A stretch of 64,000 nt of DNA. Source: Lichenicoccus sp965213775. Its GTDB lineage: Bacteria > Pseudomonadota > Alphaproteobacteria > Acetobacterales > Acetobacteraceae. Below the pieces are notes generated by a model, which did not search any database, had not been told where the DNA came from, and saw nothing but the letters and a program-made list of their open reading frames with translations. Location: NCBI GenBank assembly GCA_965213775.1, contig CBDCAC010000007.1, positions 1 to 64,000 on the forward strand, written 5' to 3'. Positions 1-9,155 of the stretch are shown here, in pieces. How positions within the stretch are numbered: position 1 is the first letter of the stretch; every line of letters starts with the position of its first letter. A program made the translations under genes and the position numbers.

Positions 1-1142
1 TTCCAGCCGGCCTCGCCGTCCACCGCGATCTCCTCGATGTCGCGGGTGTAGACGTCGCGGATGGCGCGCTTGATCAGGTTGGCTTCCTCGTAGATCAGCG
101 CCGGCGCCATGGCGCGCAGCGTCTGCTCGCGCACGTCGTCCCACAGCCGGAGCAAATACTCGCAGTCGCGCATGATCTCGGGCCGCGGGCGCTGCGCGCC
201 AGCGGTGCGGATGATCATCGCCATGCCGCGCGGGATGTCGAGCGCGGTCGTGATCTCCTTCAGGCGCTTGCGATCGGCGGCCGAGGTGATCTTGCGCGAC
301 ACGCCGCCGCCGCGCAGCGAGTTCGGCATCAGCACGCAGAAGCGGCCGGCGAGCGAGATATAGGTGGTCAGCGCCGCACCCTTGTTGCCGCGCTCCTCCT
401 TGACGACCTGGATCAGCAGGATCTGCCGGCGGCGGATGACCTCCTGGATCTTGTAGTGGCGCAGGAAGCGCGTGCTCTGCGGCGCCGGACGGCCATCGTC
501 GCCGCCGTCGGACTCTCCACCTAGGGTCTCGGGCTCGGTCTCCGGCTGCCTGGCGTCACCCGCTGCGCCGTCGTCCGGGCCGCGGCCGTCCGGATCCTGG
601 CCGCTCGGCGCATAATCGTTGGCGGGCTCGGGCTGACTGAAGTCGCCGCGGTCGATCGGTGAGAGCTCGTGGACGCCGCCGTAGCCCTCATGCGCGTCGT
701 ACGACATCGCCAGCGCCGCCGCGTCACGCTCGCCCTGGTCGTGCGATGCCGTCGCCTGGTCTCCCGGCACGATGTCGTCGGCGTCCTCCTCGTCGAGCAC
801 GTCGTCGGGGGCATCGGCTGGCGGTGCCTCCTCGCGGGCCTCGTCGGCGCGCGCCTCCTCCTCCTGCAGCGCGATCAGCCGCTCGCGGTCGGCAACCGGG
901 ATCTGGTAGTAGTCCGGATGAATCTCGCTGAAGGCGAGGAAGCCATGGCGGTTGCCGCCATACTCGACGAAGGCCGCCTGCAGGCTCGGCTCGACCCGGA
1001 CCACCTTGGCGAGGTAGATGTTGCCCTTGAGCTGCTTCTTCGCCGAAGTCTCGACGTCGTAATCTTCGAGGCGGTTACCGTCCAGCACGACGACGCGGGT
1101 TTCTTCCCCGTGCGTCGTGTCGATCAGCATGCGTTTGGTCAT
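1..1142 (-). CDS. rne: Ribonuclease E/G, N-terminal part (runs off left edge)
   Basis: Endoribonuclease that starts mRNA decay and matures rRNA and tRNA. About 380 residues are visible, starting MTKRMLIDTTHGEETRVVVL. The S1 RNA-binding domain opens with KGNIYLAKVVRVEPSLQAAF and is interrupted at about residues 85-220 by an acidic, low-complexity insert, then resumes at RFLRHYKIQEVIRRR. After it comes the conserved run ending SLAGRFCVLMPNS and the start of the RNase H-like region. An S1 insert of this kind is known from alphaproteobacterial RNase E. The ATG at 1140-1142 is preceded by GGAG about 12 bases upstream. The catalytic DNase I-like domain and any scaffold tail lie outside the window, so RNase E and RNase G cannot be fully separated, but the insert favours RNase E. 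Confidence 0.93.
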   Translation of the reverse strand, partial: MTKRMLIDTTHGEETRVVVLDGNRLEDYDVETSAKKQLKGNIYLAKVVRVEPSLQAAFVEYGGNRHGFLAFSEIHPDYYQIPVADRERLIALQEEEARADEAREEAPPADAPDDVLDEEDADDIVPGDQATASHDQGERDAAALAMSYDAHEGYGGVHELSPIDRGDFSQPEPANDYAPSGQDPDGRGPDDGAAGDARQPETEPETLGGESDGGDDGRPAPQSTRFLRHYKIQEVIRRRQILLIQVVKEERGNKGAALTTYISLAGRFCVLMPNSLRGGGVSRKITSAADRKRLKEITTALDIPRGMAMIIRTAGAQRPRPEIMRDCEYLLRLWDDVREQTLRAMAPALIYEEANLIKRAIRDVYTRDIEEIAVDGEAGW

Positions 1143-1636
1143 GGAAAGGAGAACTCCGATGGACCGCGAGGGCGCCTCTGCCAGGCCGATCGGGGCTGGC
1201 GAGACCGCACCGGGCGGCGGAATGATGTGGAGGCGGTGCGGACCCGCCGGTCTCGCGCCCGGGTGACCGTTCCGACGTGGCCGGCACGCGGCCACCGGAC
1301 GAAACCGGTGCCTCTCGTGTGCCGCTGGTCGAAAGGCTCGGGCTGACGGTCATCCGGGTCCTGTCTGATCCAAGTCGCCATGATCCGGATCAGCATCGCG
1401 GCCGAACCAGGTGACGCGGCATGCTCGTGCGCATCCCGTCGCGCACCGGGGCTTTATCTCGGACGGATGTCTCGAAAAAGCTTGGCTCGCGTTGCCTGCG
1501 GACGACAACATGCCGGATGGCGCGAAATCGCCCCACCACGATTCAACAGTGTGACGCAAGACATGATGCTCCGCAAGTCAGATGTAGTTCCGCCTCCCGG
1601 GCCCGCGGCAGGCTGCGCCGTGCTCGACGGCCGGCG
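1143..1636. other. Intergenic region between rne and amidase
   Basis: About 490 bases between divergent genes. The reading frames here lack similarity I can recognise. The region should hold the rne 5' leader and the promoters of both genes. No clear -35/-10 pair or RNA gene could be assigned by eye. Confidence 0.5.
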
Positions 1637-2518
1637 ATGACGATGCAGCGGCGGGTGTTCGTCGCCACGCTCGGCGCGGCCGGCATCGTTGCCGTCGGCA
1701 GCGGCGCGTCGCCGCCGGCTCGAGCGGTCGCCGCCGCGCATCGTGCCCGGACGCTGCCGGCGCCGGGCCTGCCAGCGCCGGGCCTGCCAGCGCCGGGCCT
1801 GATCAGGCGGGCGACGATGAAGCGGCCGCTGGTGATGCTCGATCCCGGACATGGCGGCAGGGACCCGGGTGCGATCGGCGTCTCGGGCACCTACGAGAAG
1901 CATATCGCCATCGCAGCCGCGCGCGAGCTGCGCCGCCAGCTGCTGGCCGGCGGCCGCTACCGGGTGGCGTTGAGCCGCGACGACGACGTGTTCATCCCTC
2001 TGGAGGATCGCGTCGCGATCGCCCAGGGGCAGCAGGCGGCGCTGCTGGTCTCGATGCATGCCGATGCGCTGCACGACCCGAGCGTGCGCGGCGCCAGCGT
2101 CTACACCTCGTCGCAGGACGCGTCCGACAGCCAGACGGCCTCGCTGGCACGGACCGAGAACGGCGCGGATCGCTATGGCGGCCCGCATCTGCGGACGGTC
2201 TCCCCCGAGGTGCAGCGTATCCTGGCGAGCCTGGTGCGTCAGGAGACCAGGGTCGGCTCGATCCAGATGGCGCGCAGCGTGGTCAGCGCGTTCCGGCCGC
2301 GCGTGACGCTGCTGAACCATCCGGCGCGCCATGCCGCGTTCGCGGTGCTGAAGGCCGCCGACATCCCCAGCGTGCTGGTCGAGATGGGCTTCATGTCCAA
2401 TGCCGCCGACGAGGCCGCACTCCGGCAGGCCAGCCACCGCAGCCTGGTCGCGAGCGCGATGGCGCAGGCGATCGACCTCTATTTCGCGGGCCTGGCGCGC
2501 GCCCGCATGGCGGGCTGA
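1637..2518 (+). CDS. N-acetylmuramoyl-L-alanine amidase, AmiC type (Amidase_3)
   Basis: Periplasmic zinc amidase that cuts the bond between MurNAc and the stem peptide during cell separation. It has 293 residues from the ATG at 1637 (a second ATG lies at 1643). The N-terminus MTMQRRVFVATLGAAG carries an RR pair followed by a hydrophobic stretch, consistent with Tat export. A linker at about residues 40-55 holds three LPAPG units. The Amidase_3 domain fills the rest: zinc ligands His72 (LDPGHGGRDPG), Glu87 (YEKH) and His141 (VSMHADA), and catalytic Glu249 (VEMGFMSN). No AMIN domain precedes it, so this is a short AmiA/AmiC-like form. It is transcribed divergently from rne. Confidence 0.92.
   Translation: MTMQRRVFVATLGAAGIVAVGSGASPPARAVAAAHRARTLPAPGLPAPGLPAPGLIRRATMKRPLVMLDPGHGGRDPGAIGVSGTYEKHIAIAAARELRRQLLAGGRYRVALSRDDDVFIPLEDRVAIAQGQQAALLVSMHADALHDPSVRGASVYTSSQDASDSQTASLARTENGADRYGGPHLRTVSPEVQRILASLVRQETRVGSIQMARSVVSAFRPRVTLLNHPARHAAFAVLKAADIPSVLVEMGFMSNAADEAALRQASHRSLVASAMAQAIDLYFAGLARARMAG
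1754..1798 (+). repeat. 15-bp tandem triplication inside the amidase gene
   Basis: Three consecutive 15-base units (ctgccagcgccgggc; the first has one mismatch) encode LPAPG three times in the linker between the signal peptide and the catalytic domain. The units are in frame, so copy number can change without breaking the gene. Confidence 0.9.
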
Positions 2519-2524
2519 TCCGCC

Positions 2525-3106
2525 CTACCAGCCGCGGCCGTAGCCCCAGCCGCCGTGCCAGCCATAGCCGTAGGAGGGCGCCACCACCACGACCGGGGCA
2601 GGCTGCACCAGGACCGGCTGCACCAGGACCGGCGGCGGCGTGTCGGCGAAGGCGGGGGGCGGCGGCGCGCCGATGGTCTCGCCGGCGGCGATCATGCACT
2701 GGGCATAGGCGCGGTCGTAGCTCGCCTGCAGCGCGCCCGCCGACAGCTCCGCGTTGCGGCTGCCGATGACGGAACCGAGCAGCAGGCCGCCGCCGGCGCC
2801 GAAGGCCGCGCCGGCGCCTGCCGAGCCGGTCGCGGCACCGAGCAGGGCACCGGCCGCCGCACCCAGCGCGGTGCCGGTGACGGCGCTGCCGACGCCGCTG
2901 CTGGTCGCCGCCTGCTGCGGGGTGACGCCGCGGTCGGCGGCGGTCGCGTCGTCCCTGCAGAGATGGTCGTCGTACTGGAACTGCCCGAAGCTCTTGCCGC
3001 TGCCAGGTGCGGCGATGACGCTCGGCCCGGCGGGCGGGGCTACCGTGCAGGCCGCCAGCGACAGCATCGCGAGCAGTCCGGCGATCGGGCAGGGCGGGAG
3101 GCGCAT
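2525..3106 (-). CDS. Glycine-zipper outer-membrane lipoprotein
   Basis: Predicted lipoprotein of 193 residues. The signal peptide MRLPPCPIAGLLAMLSLAAC ends in a lipobox (LAAC) with Cys at about residue 20. Residues about 70-120 form a glycine-zipper stretch rich in GxxxG steps (ALGAAAGALLGAATGSAG), typical of small envelope proteins that insert in or lie against membranes. The C-terminus is rich in Pro, Val, Tyr and Gly. No enzymatic motif is visible and the function is unknown. It converges on the amidase gene with a 6-base gap. A second glycine-zipper lipoprotein lies on the other side of leuA. Confidence 0.8.
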   Translation of the reverse strand: MRLPPCPIAGLLAMLSLAACTVAPPAGPSVIAAPGSGKSFGQFQYDDHLCRDDATAADRGVTPQQAATSSGVGSAVTGTALGAAAGALLGAATGSAGAGAAFGAGGGLLLGSVIGSRNAELSAGALQASYDRAYAQCMIAAGETIGAPPPPAFADTPPPVLVQPVLVQPAPVVVVAPSYGYGWHGGWGYGRGW

Positions 3107-3153
3107 CGATCAGCTCCGGGACGGGCGGTTCAGGGTGATGGGGGAAAGCCGGT

Positions 3154-3181
3154 TTGCTTGGCGGGGGGCTGATGATATCAT
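3154..3181 (+). promoter_or_regulatory. Candidate sigma-70 promoter of leuA
   Basis: TTGCTT at 3154-3159 and TATCAT at 3176-3181, with a 16-base spacer. This would give a leader of roughly 185 bases before leuA. Assigned by eye only. Confidence 0.35.
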
Positions 3182-3373
3182 GAATTGTGTGCAATTTCGT
3201 AACAACTTCGGGCGATCCGAGACGTGCCCGCGCCGCCGCGTGCGTGGCGTCGCGACTTAGCCACCCCTGAGCGATCGCCGGCGCCCGGCGCCGGTCGCGC
3301 CCAGGGGTATGCCGGTCATGACGGTCCGTCCGTCACCATCACGCCGACGCATCGCGCACGTCAGGAACTCCCA

Positions 3374-4948
<1,575 letters not shown>

Positions 4949-4960
4949 GGGGCCGCCCGC

Positions 4961-4988
4961 GACCGGCGTGCGTCCGGGCGCGCCGGTC
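4961..4988. terminator. Hairpin between leuA and convergent lipoprotein gene
   Basis: Inverted repeat GACCGGCG (4961-4968) and CGCCGGTC (4981-4988) with a 12-base loop. It lies between two convergent genes and could end transcription from both sides. No T-run follows. Confidence 0.35.
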
Positions 4989-5015
4989 GTGGCGCACCCG
5001 GAGCTTCGCCCTCGG

Positions 5016-5357
5016 TCAGTAGCCGGAGTAGCCCGGCGGCGGCGGTGCGGGACGCGGCGTCGTCGCGGCACCGCCCACCGCGCCGAGCGCGCCGCCGGCC
5101 AGGGCGCCGATGCCGGCACCACGGCCGCCGCCGGCGATGCCGCCGAGCAGCGCGCCGCCGCCGGCTCCGAGCAGGCCGCCGCCGACCGCGCGCTGTCCAG
5201 GGTCGTACGGGTCGGTGCAGCCGCCGAGCGCCAGAGCGGCGGACACCAGGCCGGCCAGCGCCGCGGGACGCAGCAGCGTCAGGCAGCGCCGCCGGGTGGA
5301 CGAACACCGCTCGATCGGTGCAGCCGCCGACGCTACCGGTGCGCAGGTCATGATCAT
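5016..5357 (-). CDS. Small glycine-zipper lipoprotein
   Basis: Protein of 113 residues, or fewer if an internal start is used. A long signal-like N-terminus ends in LVSAALALGGC, a lipobox with Cys at about residue 47. The signal is longer than usual, so the true start may be downstream of 5357. The mature part is mostly a glycine zipper (GGGLLGAGGGALLGGIAGGG) followed by a Pro-rich tail ending in GYSGY. A TATAAT sequence lies on this strand at 5448-5443, about 85 bases before the start. The function is unknown. It belongs to the same broad class as the lipoprotein at 2525-3106 but is not an obvious copy. Confidence 0.7.
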   Translation of the reverse strand: MIMTCAPVASAAAPIERCSSTRRRCLTLLRPAALAGLVSAALALGGCTDPYDPGQRAVGGGLLGAGGGALLGGIAGGGRGAGIGALAGGALGAVGGAATTPRPAPPPPGYSGY

Positions 5358-5621
5358 GTCTATCCTCTGTTCCTATGTCGTCTCGTCGGACCGGTCCCGG
5401 GTCGTGCTTCGACGAGCGCGTTGTCGGGGCGTTCCAGCTTATATTATAGGCACGAGCGGCGCCTCAGGTTCCGCACGGGGTCGCCGCGAACCGAAGCGGC
5501 CCGGCAGTACGAGTTGGCATAATAAACCTTATACGACACGGCGATGCCGGTCGATGGATGAGCGTGAGCCGCTATGGCATACGCCGGGATCCCCCGCTCG
5601 ATCGACACAGAGGACCCGACC

Positions 5622-6461
5622 ATGGGTGAGCAGCAGACCCTACGCCTTCTCGGCATCATGGCGGCACTGCGTCACCCGCAGACCGGCTGCCCCTGGGACC
5701 GGGAGCAGGATTTCGACAGCATCGCTCGCTACACCATCGAGGAAGCCTACGAGGTCGCCGACGCGATCCAGCGCCGTGATTATGCGGCACTTCCCGACGA
5801 GCTCGGCGACCTGCTGCTGCAGGTGGTCTATCATGCGAGGCTCGCCGAGGAGGCCGGGTTGTTCGGCTTCGCCGACGTCGCCCGGCTGATCTGCGACAAG
5901 ATGATCCGGCGCCACCCGCACGTCTTCGGCGACGCGATGCTCGACGCGCGGAGCTGGGAGGACGGCAAGGAGAGCGAGCGACGGCGACGCGCCGAACCCG
6001 GCGCCCTGGCCGGCATCCCGGTCGAGCTGCCGGCGCTGAGCCGTGCCGCCAAGCTGAGCGCGCGCGCGGCCCGGGTCGGCTTCGATTGGCCAGAGGTCGG
6101 CGCGGCCCTCGACAAGATCGACGAGGAGGTCGCCGAGCTGCGTCACGAGCTGCCGGATGCCGACTCCGGGCGGCTCGCCGACGAGCTGGGCGACGTGCTG
6201 TTCACGGTGGCGAACGTGGCCAGGAAGCTGGGCCTGGACGCGGAAGCCTGCCTGCGCCAGGCGAACGCCAAGTTCACGCGCCGCTTCGAGGCCATGGAGC
6301 GCCGCATCGAGCGGGACGGCTCGTCGCTGCGGGAGAGCAGCCTGGAGCGGATGGAGACGGTCTGGCAGCAGGTCAAGCTTGGCGAGGCCGGCGTAAGCGA
6401 GCAAGCCGAGGGCGCTACCCTCGACCCGCTGGGGCCGGCAGCCCCAGACCCCGATTTCTAG
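5622..6461 (+). CDS. mazG: Nucleoside triphosphate pyrophosphohydrolase MazG
   Basis: Hydrolyses (d)NTPs to monophosphate and pyrophosphate; in E. coli it also affects ppGpp and toxin-antitoxin responses. It has 279 residues and two MazG domains: the first around CPWDREQDFDSIARYTIEEAYEV with the metal-binding ExxE pattern, the second around KIDEEVAELRHEL. The start at 5622 follows AGAGG with good spacing; an earlier in-frame ATG at 5574 is unlikely. The last ~18 residues (GATLDPLGPAAPDPDF) are not MazG sequence but the translation of a dispersed repeat (see 6400-6461). The stop codon overlaps that of the convergent gene in a shared CTAG. Confidence 0.92.
   Translation: MGEQQTLRLLGIMAALRHPQTGCPWDREQDFDSIARYTIEEAYEVADAIQRRDYAALPDELGDLLLQVVYHARLAEEAGLFGFADVARLICDKMIRRHPHVFGDAMLDARSWEDGKESERRRRAEPGALAGIPVELPALSRAAKLSARAARVGFDWPEVGAALDKIDEEVAELRHELPDADSGRLADELGDVLFTVANVARKLGLDAEACLRQANAKFTRRFEAMERRIERDGSSLRESSLERMETVWQQVKLGEAGVSEQAEGATLDPLGPAAPDPDF
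6400..6461 (+). repeat. Dispersed palindromic repeat, copy A (coding in mazG)
   Basis: The sequence reads through the core cctcgacccg/tggggcc and the following CCCC-rich arm also found, in opposite orientation, at 18931-18985 and 32094-32150. Translated, all three give a near-identical peptide around ALDPLGP. Here the repeat supplies the MazG C-terminus and its stop codon. Confidence 0.8.
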
Positions 6462-7288
6462 GGGTCCAGCAGCAGGCTTCTCAGCGCCTCCCAGCTCTGC
6501 TGGTCCGGGGCGTAGAGCAGGCCGCCCTGCAGGTCGGTGGCGCGGTAGGACGAGCCGTCGAAATGGGCGCCATAGCCGCCCGCCTCATGATGCAGCAGCC
6601 AGCCGGGCAGATGGTCCCAGGGCATCAGCCTGTTGAACATCAGGAAATGGCAGTGCCCGGCGGCCAGCACGCGATATTCGTGGGCGGCGCAGCGATAATC
6701 CCAGCTCGCCGCCACCCGCGGCAGGTTGAGCGCCACCCGCTCGCGCAGCGGCGCCGGCAGGTAGCGCCAGGAGGCGTTGCCGGTCATCCGCGACGGGTCG
6801 ACCGGTGCGGCCGCCCGCAGCGTCTGACGCGAGCCGTCCGGCGCCTCGCTCCAGGCACCCTGCCCCAGCACCGCCACCGCGGCATCGTCGCTGATCGGAT
6901 CGTGGATGACCGAGGCCACGACCTGGCCGCCGCAGAGCACCGCCGCCATCACGCCGAACAGGGGCACCCCGGCCGCATAGTTCGAGGTGCCATCGATCGG
7001 ATCCACCACGATGGCGAAGTCCGCACCCGCCAGGCGCTCCAGCAGGCTTGGATCGGCGGCGACGGCTTCCTCGCCGACCACGAGCGCATCGGGGAACAGC
7101 CGGGACAGCCCCTGGGTGATCAGCGCCTCCGCCGCCTCGTCGGCCACCGTCACCAGATCGAGCGGACCCGACTTGTTGCGCACGCCTCCGGCCTCCAGCT
7201 TGCGGAAGCGCGGCAGGATCTCCGCCCTGGCGGCGGCGCGCAGGACCTGCGTGAGCTCCGCCGTGTCCCGTACCGAGAACATACTCAC
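6458..7288 (-). CDS. Inositol monophosphatase family protein
   Basis: Mg-dependent, Li-sensitive type phosphatase of 276 residues. Motifs are in the expected order: GEEA near residue 75, DPIDGTSNY near 98 (both metal-binding), and the C-terminal PWDHLPGWLLHHEAGG, which replaces the usual WD(x)AAG form. The substrate is not certain: the family covers inositol-1-phosphatase, histidinol-phosphatase (HisN) and 3'-phosphoadenosine 5'-phosphate phosphatase (CysQ). The gene follows the hflX reading frame on the same strand after a 55-base gap. Starts at 7288 or 7282 are possible. Confidence 0.88.
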   Translation of the reverse strand: MSMFSVRDTAELTQVLRAAARAEILPRFRKLEAGGVRNKSGPLDLVTVADEAAEALITQGLSRLFPDALVVGEEAVAADPSLLERLAGADFAIVVDPIDGTSNYAAGVPLFGVMAAVLCGGQVVASVIHDPISDDAAVAVLGQGAWSEAPDGSRQTLRAAAPVDPSRMTGNASWRYLPAPLRERVALNLPRVAASWDYRCAAHEYRVLAAGHCHFLMFNRLMPWDHLPGWLLHHEAGGYGAHFDGSSYRATDLQGGLLYAPDQQSWEALRSLLLDP

Positions 7289-7343
7289 GACTTCGAGCCC
7301 CTACGCGGTTGCAGCCTGATGCTAGCAACACGGCACAGGACCA

Positions 7344-8668
7344 TCAGCTTTCCATTCCTCCATTTTCGGCACGCGCCGGGACGTGCTGGCTCTCGAAGCG
7401 GGCCCGGTCGGCCGGCAGCAGCCGCACCGTGACCGCGACATTCTCCTCCCCGTCGACGCGCTCCACCACCTCGCCGTGCGCGTAGAGCCAGGCGAGCGCC
7501 GCTCCGTCCCTGACCGGCACCGAATAGGCGGTCCGACTCATCGCCTCGAGCAGCCTGCGGTCGATCGCCGGCGGCGAGGCGATCGAGCCCGTCGCCGGTG
7601 ATCGCCGAGATCGCCACCGCGCCGGCGCTATGCGTGACCCGATCCGCACCCCCCAGCAGATCGGCCTTGTTCAACACCTCGATCACGTGATCCTGCCAGT
7701 CCGCCGCGAGCGTGTCGTCGCGCGCCAGCCCGTCCAGCACCGTCATGACGTCGTGTCGCTGCGCGAGGCTGTCGGGATGGGCGATGTCGCGCACGTGCAG
7801 GATGATGTCCGCCTCCGAGACCTCTTCCAGCGTCGCGCGGAACGCCGCGACCAGCTCGGTCGGCAGCTCGCTGATGAAGCCCACCGTGTCGGACAGGATC
7901 ACGCGCCGGCCGGAGGGCAGGCGCAGGCCACGCATGGTCGGATCCAGGGTCGCGAACAGCTGGTCCTGCGCCTGCACCGAGGCGCCGGTGAGCGCGTTTG
8001 AACAGGGTGGACTTGCCGGCATTGGTGTAGCCCACCAGCGCGATCACCGGGAACGGCACCCTGCCCCGCGCCCGCCGATGCAGCCCGCGCGTACGCCGCA
8101 CCTGCTCCAGGTCGCGCTTGAGGCGCACGATGCGCTCGCCGATCAGGCGCCGGTCGGCCTCGATCTGGGTCTCGCCGGGTCCGCCCAGGAAGCCGAAGCC
8201 GCCGCGCTGCCGCTCGAGATGGGTCCACGACCGCACCAGTCGGCTGCGCTGATACTCCAGATGCGCGAGCTCGACCTGCAGGGTGCCCTCCCGGGTGGCC
8301 GCCCGCTCGCCGAAGATGTCGAGGATCAATCCGGTGCGGTCGATCACCTTGCAGTCCAGCGCGCGCTCCAGGTTGCGCTGCTGCACCGGGCTCAGCCGGC
8401 CGTCGATGACCGCGACCGTCACCTGCTCGGCGCGCAGCGCGTCGTGCAGCGCATCCACCTGCCCGCTGCCGAGCAGGGTCGCGGGACGACGGCTGCGCAA
8501 CGGCAGGATCGCGCGCCGCACCACCACCAGGCCGATCGACGCCGCCAGGCCCACCGCCTCCTCGAGCCGCGCCTCCGCGGCGCGGGCGTCGTCGTGGCGG
8601 TCCGGCCGCTCCCAGGGCAGGATGACGGCGGCGCGCGTCGGCCGCGCACTGGTCTCAGAAGGAGCCAC
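7344..8668 (-). pseudogene. hflX: GTPase HflX, disrupted by two frameshifts
   Basis: Ribosome-associated GTPase of the Obg-HflX superfamily that rescues or splits stalled ribosomes under stress. The full domain set is present but spread over three frames. 8668-8002 gives the HflX N-domain, the linker GFGFLGGPGETQIE and the P-loop GYTNAGKSTLF. A second frame carries GAS, DTVGFISELP and NKADLL, the switch and G4 motifs. A third frame carries the C-terminus AYSVPVRDGAALAWLYAHGEV. Each switch is explained by one extra base: within the T-run at 7997-7999 and near 7566-7580. It could be real decay or sequencing error. The start overlaps the end of hfq by 14 bases. Confidence 0.85.
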
Positions 8669-8960
8669 CCGCCGGCGCCACCTCCTTGACCGGCGCGCCC
8701 GCGGCCGGTGCCGCGCCCGTCTCGACCTTGCTCTGGTCGAACAGGGCGATCGGCGCCGAGGGCATCACAGTGCTGATCGCGTGCTTGTAGACGAGCTGGG
8801 TATGGCCGTCGCGACGCAGCAGCACCGAGAAATTGTCGAACCAGGTGATGATGCCCTGCAGCTTGACGCCGTTGACCAGGAAGATGGTCACCGGCGTCTT
8901 GGAACGGCGGACATGGTTCAGGAATACGTCCTGAACGTTCTGGGAGGGGTCTTTTGCCAC
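8655..8960 (-). CDS. hfq: RNA chaperone Hfq
   Basis: Hexameric Sm-like protein that pairs sRNAs with mRNAs. It has 101 residues from a GTG start at 8960, giving MAKDPSQNVQDVFLNHVRR; AAAGG sits just upstream. An in-frame ATG at 9059 would add 33 residues without Hfq similarity. The Sm1 motif (VFLVNGVKLQGIITWFDNFSVLL) and Sm2 motif (YKHAISTVMPS) are intact. A short Ala/Pro-rich tail follows. The gene lies between ntrX and hflX as in many alphaproteobacteria. Confidence 0.96.
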   Translation of the reverse strand: MAKDPSQNVQDVFLNHVRRSKTPVTIFLVNGVKLQGIITWFDNFSVLLRRDGHTQLVYKHAISTVMPSAPIALFDQSKVETGAAPAAGAPVKEVAPAGGSF

Positions 8961-9155
8961 GAACAGACCTTTATCTTCTTGTTGCTGAGCCCGGCGGAGC
9001 GGCGGGTGCGGCGGCCGCGCTGTGACGGCGAGAGTAGCAGCCGCACCGGTCATCGGCAAAAGCCGGGCGCCCGCGTGGCGGCCGCGCTGCTATCCGCTCG
9101 AAGGCGCTGATCTTGCTGTTCCAGAGATGCGGCTCATGGTCGAGCCGAGCCTGGC

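Noticed and set aside
669..1346. 225-codon plus-strand frame
   Set aside because: It is antisense to the RNase E insert and upstream leader; the minus-strand frame has clear RNase E motifs and this one has none.
5443..5448. Perfect TATAAT on the minus strand
   Set aside because: No acceptable -35 hexamer at 16-18 bases; listed only as a note for the lipoprotein gene.
8961..9059. N-terminal extension of Hfq from the ATG at 9059
   Set aside because: The extra 33 residues are unlike any Hfq; the GTG at 8960 has a good ribosome binding site and gives the conserved start.
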